From NCBI GenBank assembly GCA_903858075.1, contig CAIOHI010000268.1:1-13695 (forward strand): a DNA stretch of 13,695 bases, written 5' to 3'. Position numbers and translations under genes: made by a program. The notes under the pieces are model-generated. The model did not search any database and was not told the origin of the DNA. It was given only the letters and a program-made list of their open reading frames with translations. The stretch is from an uncultured Actinomycetes bacterium. GTDB lineage: Bacteria > Actinomycetota > Acidimicrobiia > Acidimicrobiales > Ilumatobacteraceae. Numbering within the stretch: the stretch's first letter is position 1; the number at the start of each line of letters is the position of its first letter. Below are positions 1 through 6,378 of the stretch, piece after piece.

Positions 1-2186
1 AGATATGAAGTGATGGGAGCACCACCGTTAGAACTTGGCGCTACCCAACTCACTGTTGCTTGAGCACTGCTCACGACAACTGAAACAGATCGTGGTGCAC
101 TTGGGGGGAACACAGGCAAGGTGTAACTCATCACCTGACGTATTCCCGTTTTTGATTGTGGCTGAAAAACGGCGAGTTGATGAGTGCCCGGCGACAACGA
201 TGCAGGAACTCTTCCCGACAACAAGATGGACCCAGAAGCATCGGCAAGAGCTGTGTCTAAGACCTCTGGCGTTGAAGCAACTACGAGCTGTACCCATTGT
301 CGAGGAACGAGACCGGAATAACGAACCGTCACTTCATCGCCCGGGCTAAATGATGACGAAGCTCGCAATGGTTGTGCAGGGTTGACAGTTGGCAATGCCA
401 AGATGTCACCTTCGCTCGGTGCTGCCGTTGGGGCCACCGGAATTGTTGTTGTGGTGGTTGTTGGCGCAACTGTTGTTGTGGTGGTTGGAGCCACCGTTGT
501 TGTTGGTATCGGCGCTTCAGTTGTTGTCGTTGTCGCTGGCGCCACAGTTGTCGTAGTTGTTGATTCCACTGTTGCAGTCGACAAATCCGGCTTGCCGGTA
601 AATTCACGAGCATCTGGTGGCGGCAGGCCGGCCTTCACCAGTGGGGCATCTAAAACTTCAGGTAATTTTGTCGTGGTCTTTTGGCTCTCTAACTGACCCT
701 GCTGACGAGTTGTGTTTTTCTCGCCGTCTTCTAAGACCACAACGTGCTCTGTTTCTGTCGGCGACACCTGAGTGAAGACTTCGTACTTCGCGCCCTCAGT
801 GGCGCCATTGGCCGAACCTGTGCGGACATCAAGAGCTGGCGCCTCTTCAGATGTTTTGAATTCCAGAGCCTCACCGTCGTCGGTGGTGATATTGACCGTA
901 ATTCCATCACCCTCAACGCTGACCATGTTGGTGTTTCCCGCGGAGGAAGCAACCGAGTCTTCGTTGGAAAGGGTAAGCCCCACTTGCGGGTCGTCTACTG
1001 CAACTTGTACGTCTGAAATCTGAATTTCTACAGAAGGCGCCGTTGACTGTGAATCAATTTCAAAAATAGCTTGCGGGGTAACACCCACGATGCGCGTTGT
1101 TGATCCGATCTTTAGCGACACGCCCTTTCCACTCAGGTTCGTGAAGACGAGGTAATCGGTGGGGCCCTGTCTATTCGCATCAGCAAGATCGGGGCGAGGT
1201 GGAAGTACAGAGCGCAATGGTCGCACCACACTGTCGCCCACAATTTGAGAGCCTGGGGTTAGCTCACCGTCTGCCGACTGAATAGACCAGTCTGGTTTTG
1301 CCGAGCGAATGAGCAACAACGACTTCTGTACTCCCACTTTGCCATTGCAAAACGGACACGTGCCATCGACGCGGGCATCAAGAGGGGTGATGTCGAGGTC
1401 TCCCTTACCCCCCTGCCACACCTGAGGGTCAGATACCGGGTCTGCGCCAGAGAAAGAAAACTTCCACGACTCTTCCGCGAGATTCACTTCTACGTAGCGA
1501 TTCATTCCAGGCCAGTTCGAGTCGTACACCATGATGTGCGCAATATCAACTGAAGGAAACTCCACCGCATAAGGAAGCACTGCGTGACCGCCGGAGTCGG
1601 TATAAACACCCAACGTAAACTTTGGTGCACCAGTTTTGAGCGACTCCACTAGTGCGGAAACAATTTCAGATGGCCGCTTCTTTGCCCACGATTTAGTTGC
1701 CTCTTGAGTTTCATTAAGGAACTGCGTAGCGAATGCACGCATGATGGCGTGTGTGAGTTCTTCTTGTTGCGCAAGAGTGATGGTCTTCGGTAACTCATTG
1801 CCTATGAAACGGGTAGAGGCAAGAACTGCGAGTCCTTCACAGTGACCCGATACTCGAGCCTGGTTCACCATGCGCGCCCATGCGCGCGCTTCAGCCGACA
1901 GTTCACAATCTCCAGTGGTCTGCACACAGATTTCAGACCCAGAAGAAAACATCGTCGACACATCATTGGCATTAAATTCACTCGGAGTAGCTGCTGCACC
2001 AAAGTTGGGAAATGCGAAACCGTCAGGGTTTGGTTTTGCACCGCTATCCACTTCCCCTGCAGGCAGAGCAGCATTCTTTAGAGCTAGTGAATTATTCGAT
2101 GCACCACCGCCGCCACCGCATGCAGCGAGGAGTACAGCAACCCCTAAAGTGGTCAAGCCACCCCTTACCACAGACCGAATATGCAT
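1..2186 (-). CDS. Large surface lipoprotein with a possible papain-like (C39-like) domain, Thr-rich linker and fn3 domain; C-terminus beyond the left edge
   Basis: An open frame of 728 codons runs from ATG at 2186 off the left edge. An in-frame TGA directly precedes the ATG, which fixes the start region. Residues 1-23 form a lipoprotein signal peptide ending in lipobox LAAC, with Cys23 as the predicted lipidation site, followed by a Gly-rich tether. Residues about 95-245 carry SGHCEGLA (Cys116), SGGHAVLPY (His201) and VYDSNWPG (Asp222/Asn224). This spacing and local context resemble papain-fold, C39-like proteins, so a Cys-His-Asp/Asn triad is possible; that assignment is inference. A CPFC motif lies at 277-280. 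A Thr-rich linker spans about 542-583, followed by a beta-rich segment (about 605-690, SFSPGDEVTV style) common in actinobacterial surface proteins. From about 695 the pattern PSAPRSVSV...VSWVAPSSNGGAPITSY is typical of fibronectin type III. It is the last gene of the minus-strand cluster seen here. Its function is unknown; envelope binding or proteolysis is plausible. Confidence 0.9.
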   Translation of the reverse strand, partial: MHIRSVVRGGLTTLGVAVLLAACGGGGGASNNSLALKNAALPAGEVDSGAKPNPDGFAFPNFGAAATPSEFNANDVSTMFSSGSEICVQTTGDCELSAEARAWARMVNQARVSGHCEGLAVLASTRFIGNELPKTITLAQQEELTHAIMRAFATQFLNETQEATKSWAKKRPSEIVSALVESLKTGAPKFTLGVYTDSGGHAVLPYAVEFPSVDIAHIMVYDSNWPGMNRYVEVNLAEESWKFSFSGADPVSDPQVWQGGKGDLDITPLDARVDGTCPFCNGKVGVQKSLLLIRSAKPDWSIQSADGELTPGSQIVGDSVVRPLRSVLPPRPDLADANRQGPTDYLVFTNLSGKGVSLKIGSTTRIVGVTPQAIFEIDSQSTAPSVEIQISDVQVAVDDPQVGLTLSNEDSVASSAGNTNMVSVEGDGITVNITTDDGEALEFKTSEEAPALDVRTGSANGATEGAKYEVFTQVSPTETEHVVVLEDGEKNTTRQQGQLESQKTTTKLPEVLDAPLVKAGLPPPDAREFTGKPDLSTATVESTTTTTVAPATTTTTEAPIPTTTVAPTTTTTVAPTTTTTTIPVAPTAAPSEGDILALPTVNPAQPLRASSSFSPGDEVTVRYSGLVPRQWVQLVVASTPEVLDTALADASGSILLSGRVPASLSPGTHQLAVFQPQSKTGIRQVMSYTLPVFPPSAPRSVSVVVSSAQATVSWVAPSSNGGAPITSY
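441..560 (-). repeat. Thr-rich linker repeat inside the lipoprotein gene (imperfect TTTTTVAP units)
   Basis: Codons 543-582 of the lipoprotein consist of runs of four to six Thr codons separated by VAP, EAPIP or similar. At DNA level this is an ACA/ACG/ACC-rich low-complexity tract. It is probably a flexible, possibly glycosylated stalk that holds the C-terminal domains away from the membrane. Such tracts are prone to length change by slippage. Confidence 0.85.
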
Positions 2187-2194
2187 TCAGTGTA

Positions 2195-2223
2195 AATCTA
2201 GTCCTAAAAGGAGCATATTTCAG
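2195..2223 (-). promoter_or_regulatory. Possible sigma-70 promoter for the lipoprotein gene, leaderless geometry
   Basis: On the minus strand CTGAAA (2223-2218) is followed by a 17-nt spacer and TAGATT (2200-2195). The last base of the -10 lies 8 nt before the ATG at 2186, so transcription would start at or next to the start codon. The only Shine-Dalgarno-like sequence (AGGA) lies about 15 nt from the ATG, which is too far to be convincing. The match is by eye only. Confidence 0.35.
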
Positions 2224-2226
2224 ATC

Positions 2227-2250
2227 GGCTAGGCCCATAATTTGGCTAGG
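2227..2250 (-). repeat. Pair of 7-bp direct repeats upstream of the lipoprotein promoter
   Basis: GGCTAGG occurs at 2227-2233 and 2244-2250 on the plus strand, 17 bp apart start to start, just upstream of the putative -35 element. It could be a tandem binding site for a regulator, but 7-bp repeats can arise by chance. Confidence 0.3.
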
Positions 2251-2266
2251 AATAAGGCTTTGCGCC

Positions 2267-4600
2267 CTATTGAGTGGCAATACTGGCCCGAAATTCACCT
2301 TCAGCGATGCGTGCTGCAATTTCGGGGTTTGGTTCGTCAAGTCGTTCCAAAGTCACCCCATGAATTTCACCAGTGAAGCGATACACGTGTAGGTACTTTC
2401 CTACCGGAGCACCCGTGTCCATTCCGATGTCGAATGACTCTCCGCTCATCGAAAAAACAATGGGAACAGAGCGCTCTACGCGAACATGTGCAACCGCTTT
2501 TGCATCAACAAGTAGCACAGCATCGCCACCAGCGCCAAAGCCACCGTCGTAGACAAAGTCAACAACAACTTCGTGTGAACCTGGTGAAAGTGGCGTTGAA
2601 GAATGCGCCACAAAATGATCCTGGCCCATCCAGTTGTAGTGGTACACGGGGCAACCAGCATCGTCTACGTATAACGACCATCCGGCCATGTTGCCGCCCT
2701 GGCATGCAATGACCCCGTGAACTCCCCCACTACCAACCACAATGTTTGCAGTAATACGGAAGGAACAGTTTTTTAAGTTCACAACAGAACGTTCTGGCAT
2801 GCGAATGTGTGCCGAGGTGTACGTGTATTTCTTGATGCCACCCAAACTCTCTGGCGGCAAAATGGGCATACCCAACGCAGAGATGGGCTCACGCAGTGGG
2901 TACACATTGTGTTGCACTGCAACTTCGTCAAACATCTCTCGTAGCGCTTGTAATTTTTCCGGGTGCCGAAGAGCCAGATCTTTACCTTGAGAAAAATCTT
3001 CACGAATGTTGTACAGCTCCCATTTTTCTTCGGGGCCATTGAAAGGAAATGATCCGAACCTGTTCCATGGCACACGGCCGTGATAGCACGAGGCAATCCA
3101 ACCGTCGTGATACAAGGCTCGGTTGCCAAACATCTCAAAATATTGGGTATCTCGAAGGCTCTCTGCCTCAGCGTCATCGAGGGTGTACAACATTGACACT
3201 CCATCAACGGGCAGTTGCTCTAGACCATTCACATGTGTTGGCATTTCTATGCCTGCCGCGGCCAAAATTGTTGGCATCACATCGACCACATGATGAAATT
3301 GCGTGCGCAATCCTCCTGCATTCTCAATTTGGGAAGGCCACGACAGCGCCATTGCGTTACGCGTGCCACCAAAATGTGAGGCCACCTGTTTCATCCACTG
3401 AAACGGAGAGTCGAGTGCCCATGCCCAACCAACGTTGTAGTGGTTCTCGCATCGCGCAGTTCCAAAGTCGTCCATATGGTCGAGCAACCACTCGGGGTCT
3501 TCAGGAATTCCATTTTGAAATGAAGGGGCACTCCATGCTCCGTGAATTGTTCCCTCTGCAGAGGCGCCGTTGTCGCCGGTGATGTAAATGAACAATGTGT
3601 TGTCGGCTATGCCAAGGTCTTCCACCGCATCGAGCAGTCGCCCAATTTGCGCATCGGTATGGGCCAAGAAACCCGCAAAGGTTTCCATCAGCCTGCTGGC
3701 AACGGGTTTATACCGGTCGGGGTAATCGGCCCACGAAGGAATTTCTTCGGGTCGCTCTGTTAACAAAGTTTCCGGCGGAATGACGCCCGACTCCAACTGC
3801 CGCGCATAAATCTCCTCGCGCAACGCATCCCAACCGCCATCGAATTGGCCTTTGAATTTGTCAATCCACTCTTTGCCCACATGATGCGGGCAGTGCATTG
3901 CGCCTGTTGCTACATAAGTAAAAAATGGCTTCTGAGGTTGCGAACCTTTCTGAATCTGCATCCACGAAATTGCCTGATCAACGATGTCTTCGGTCATGTG
4001 GTAGTCATCACGACCTTCGTATGGCATCACCGGCGTGGTTTGGTCGAACAGTGGTGGTTCCCACTGCGAAGCCTCAGCATTGATGATTCCATAAAAGCGT
4101 TCGAAGCCCATTCCTGTTGGCCATCTGTCGAAGGGGCCTGCCAGTGTTTGTTCCCACATGGGGGTGAGGTGCCACTTTCCAAAACACGATGTGGAGTAGC
4201 CCGACTGCTTCAATATTTCTGCAACCGATGCAGCCTCTTTGGGTATCACACTGTCGTAACCAGGAAAAACATTCGCTGCTTCAGGAATTCCACCCATATG
4301 CACGGTGTGGTGATTACGCCCCGTCAACATTGCTGCTCGCGTGGGCGAACACAAGGCGGTGGTATGAAACTGGTTGTAGCGCAAGCCGTTCTTCGCTACT
4401 CGATCTAATGCTGGTGTTGGTACTGGTCCACCAAATGTTCCACACGTACCGAACCCCACGTCGTCAAGCAGCACGAGCACAATATTCGGTGCACCCGCAG
4501 GAGCTTGCGTGATGGGTATGGATGCGGGCTTCGACTCGGGAATAGTGGCGCCCATTTCACCCGCATATGGCGGAGTTGCATGAGGCAACGATGAATTCAC
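2267..4600 (-). CDS. Formylglycine-dependent (type I) arylsulfatase, long AtsD-like family
   Basis: This enzyme hydrolyses sulfate esters and belongs to the alkaline phosphatase superfamily. The catalytic machinery is visible and complete: metal-binding Asp46-Asp47 (LVLLDDVGF); signature C84-S-P-T-R88 followed by LTGR, where Cys84 would be oxidised to formylglycine; FGKWHL with Lys142 and His144; MHCPHH with His236; metal ligands Asp343-Asn344 in YITGDNGAS; and Lys404 before HFGGTRNA. Residues after about 600 form a beta-rich C-terminal extension. At 777 aa it matches the long mycobacterial AtsD-type enzymes (about 790 aa). No signal peptide is seen, so it is probably cytosolic. The start is GTG at 4600, supported by AAGGG nine bases upstream and by the 4-base overlap (GTGA) with the stop of the preceding MBL gene. 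ATG at codon 16 is a weaker alternative. The substrate cannot be read from the sequence, and the sulfatase-maturing enzyme is not in the window. Confidence 0.95.
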   Translation of the reverse strand: MNSSLPHATPPYAGEMGATIPESKPASIPITQAPAGAPNIVLVLLDDVGFGTCGTFGGPVPTPALDRVAKNGLRYNQFHTTALCSPTRAAMLTGRNHHTVHMGGIPEAANVFPGYDSVIPKEAASVAEILKQSGYSTSCFGKWHLTPMWEQTLAGPFDRWPTGMGFERFYGIINAEASQWEPPLFDQTTPVMPYEGRDDYHMTEDIVDQAISWMQIQKGSQPQKPFFTYVATGAMHCPHHVGKEWIDKFKGQFDGGWDALREEIYARQLESGVIPPETLLTERPEEIPSWADYPDRYKPVASRLMETFAGFLAHTDAQIGRLLDAVEDLGIADNTLFIYITGDNGASAEGTIHGAWSAPSFQNGIPEDPEWLLDHMDDFGTARCENHYNVGWAWALDSPFQWMKQVASHFGGTRNAMALSWPSQIENAGGLRTQFHHVVDVMPTILAAAGIEMPTHVNGLEQLPVDGVSMLYTLDDAEAESLRDTQYFEMFGNRALYHDGWIASCYHGRVPWNRFGSFPFNGPEEKWELYNIREDFSQGKDLALRHPEKLQALREMFDEVAVQHNVYPLREPISALGMPILPPESLGGIKKYTYTSAHIRMPERSVVNLKNCSFRITANIVVGSGGVHGVIACQGGNMAGWSLYVDDAGCPVYHYNWMGQDHFVAHSSTPLSPGSHEVVVDFVYDGGFGAGGDAVLLVDAKAVAHVRVERSVPIVFSMSGESFDIGMDTGAPVGKYLHVYRFTGEIHGVTLERLDEPNPEIAARIAEGEFRASIATQ

Positions 4601-6321
4601 GATGAAAAACCCTTATTTTCAAGTGCTTTTCGGAATTTTTCCACTGCACTTGTATCCCCGCTAATTGATACCGAACTCTCTGCAACCATGTCGCTCCACA
4701 GCACAGACCCCTTCAACAGTGCATGCAAAGTTTTTTGTGACATCGTTACCGTGCTGTCGGGACTCGCCCCTGCAGTAGGCACTGCTACCCCATTGCGCAC
4801 ATGCAAACCACAAACAACATCATCAATGTGAAACGCGATGTGATGATTCATACCTTCAATTGCAGTGGGTTCAATGAGAACGCGCAAGGTTGCAATGAGT
4901 TCATCACTTGGCGTGGTTCGTAAAACTCCAGAACCAAAAGTGTGGCGCATAAACCGGTCCATCGGCATTGAGCCGTCAAGGTGCCTTGCGCGGGTAATTG
5001 CCCAGTTGCGAATATTGGCAGCAGGTGTGCGCTCGGCAATAACGCGTAAACAGTTGGCGAGGAGTACACGGTCGGCTTCGGTTGCATCTGCAGAGCGCGC
5101 CAACCACGTAGATAGTTCTGTTGCCCAACGAACGTCATTAGCTTCAAGTGCGGCTTGCGCCTGCCGTACTACTTCCTCTCGCCCACCAAAGCCCGCAATC
5201 AGTTTTGCGTATCTTTCCTTTGGCTCTACAGGAAAGAGTTTCGATTCATCACCGTCGAACCAGCCACGTAGGCCAATGAATATTTGACGCAGGTGATGTT
5301 CAACCACTCCGTAACGTTCAGAGGTGAGGTAGTCCTCGTCATATAACGCAGGCAAAGAAATACGCGAGGAAACTTCATCCATCGTCCAGCCCTTGTTAAT
5401 TGCGCGCACCGATTGATCCCACATGTACTGCAATGAATCGCGATATCGAGTTGCCTTTCCGCGAATATTGTCTTTACCGACCAGCGCTGGCCCATGTGTT
5501 GCCACCATGTAACTTGGCGACCAATTGATGATGTGATCTACACCAGGAATGAGTACCTGTGGGTCACGATATTCCTCACCACGAATAGCAAAGACATTAA
5601 ATACCGTTGGCCAAACAGAGTTGTGCACACAAGTTTCCAATGCCGGGAAATACATGTTCACCGAGTCATCGCAATCACTCGGCGAGTGTTTCATTTCAAC
5701 TTTCAGCCCGGCAATGGTCAATGACGCAGATTCGCCAACAGGATGAGTGACGGGAATATAACCAGGTGTAATGGTTGAAAATGCTGGGTTTCGATACCAA
5801 AAACCGAGGCCCACATTCACTAACCCATCTGGCCCATCGGCAGGCATTACCACTGCAAATTGCTCCACAAGTCCGCGTGCGTAGGCCGGCGCAATTTCAC
5901 CACTCGCCCGCGACTTGTTGTAGGCGATTTTCTCATGACCGTAAATAGGCAAGGGCGAAACATGATTTGCTTCTTTAAAAATTGCGGTGGTGCCTTCTAC
6001 ATAATGAAAGTGGCTGTAAATAACGGCCGCAATAGGCGCATCGGTTACTTCCCGCAAACGGCGCAGCGCCTCTTGCATCTCTTCTTCAGACTCTCCCGTA
6101 TCAATTGCAATGACACCCTCGGGAGCAAATATAAACGTCTGATTCGATAGGCCGTTGCCCACCAAACTCCACACACCTTCACGCACCTCGTTGAAGCCTG
6201 CCTGCACCACTTCACTTTGTGCGAGGTGGTCGCGATGCACACGCTGCCCTCCAGGAGTGAGCACAACGTTTCCATCATGGGAATCAAAACTACGAGTAAG
6301 TGAGGGCTGCGATTTCGCCAT
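4597..6321 (-). CDS. Metallo-beta-lactamase-fold alkylsulfatase-like protein with altered second metal site
   Basis: The architecture is that of SdsA1/YjcS-type alkylsulfatases: an MBL domain (residues 1 to about 290), a helical alkylsulfatase dimerisation domain (about 290-430) and a C-terminal SCP2-like domain (about 475-574, with NHHIAFHIDDVVCGLHVRNG). The family's THxHxDH motif here reads YSHFHYVEG. His104 and His106 are kept, but the Asp-His pair of the second zinc site is Val108-Glu109. The Glu of the EAPAE-like segment appears as Asp218/219 (SPSDCDDSVNM), the later Glu ligand as Asn234, and the last His (His276, VATHGPA) remains. This suggests one metal or a changed reaction (alignment from memory). 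No signal peptide is present, unlike secreted SdsA1. ATG at 6321 (574 aa) is preferred over GTG at 6327 because AAGG lies 7 nt before it. The gene follows the YHYH gene by 57 nt and overlaps the arylsulfatase by 4 nt. Confidence 0.88.
   Translation of the reverse strand: MAKSQPSLTRSFDSHDGNVVLTPGGQRVHRDHLAQSEVVQAGFNEVREGVWSLVGNGLSNQTFIFAPEGVIAIDTGESEEEMQEALRRLREVTDAPIAAVIYSHFHYVEGTTAIFKEANHVSPLPIYGHEKIAYNKSRASGEIAPAYARGLVEQFAVVMPADGPDGLVNVGLGFWYRNPAFSTITPGYIPVTHPVGESASLTIAGLKVEMKHSPSDCDDSVNMYFPALETCVHNSVWPTVFNVFAIRGEEYRDPQVLIPGVDHIINWSPSYMVATHGPALVGKDNIRGKATRYRDSLQYMWDQSVRAINKGWTMDEVSSRISLPALYDEDYLTSERYGVVEHHLRQIFIGLRGWFDGDESKLFPVEPKERYAKLIAGFGGREEVVRQAQAALEANDVRWATELSTWLARSADATEADRVLLANCLRVIAERTPAANIRNWAITRARHLDGSMPMDRFMRHTFGSGVLRTTPSDELIATLRVLIEPTAIEGMNHHIAFHIDDVVCGLHVRNGVAVPTAGASPDSTVTMSQKTLHALLKGSVLWSDMVAESSVSISGDTSAVEKFRKALENKGFSS
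4610..4614 (-). promoter_or_regulatory. Ribosome binding site AAGGG for the arylsulfatase GTG start
   Basis: AAGGG on the minus strand lies nine bases before GTG at 4600, inside the last codons of the MBL gene. It favours the GTG over ATG at 4555, which has only a weak GGGTGAA upstream, and allows ribosomes ending the MBL gene to restart. Confidence 0.6.
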
Positions 6322-6328
6322 AGTCACA

Positions 6329-6332
6329 CCTT
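6329..6332 (-). promoter_or_regulatory. Ribosome binding site AAGG that decides the MBL gene start
   Basis: AAGG (within AAGGTG, minus strand) has a 7-nt spacer to ATG at 6321 but almost no spacer to the upstream in-frame GTG at 6327. It therefore supports the shorter 574-aa product. Confidence 0.6.
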
Positions 6333-6378
6333 ATGTCATCGAGGTAAAAACAAGAATGAGAGCCACACATTGATGGGC

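Noticed and set aside
382..696. 104-aa plus-strand ORF rich in Val/Gly (GATVVVVV repeats)
   Set aside because: It is the antisense shadow of the Thr-rich linker of the lipoprotein; the minus frame is open for 728 codons and has a signal peptide and domains.
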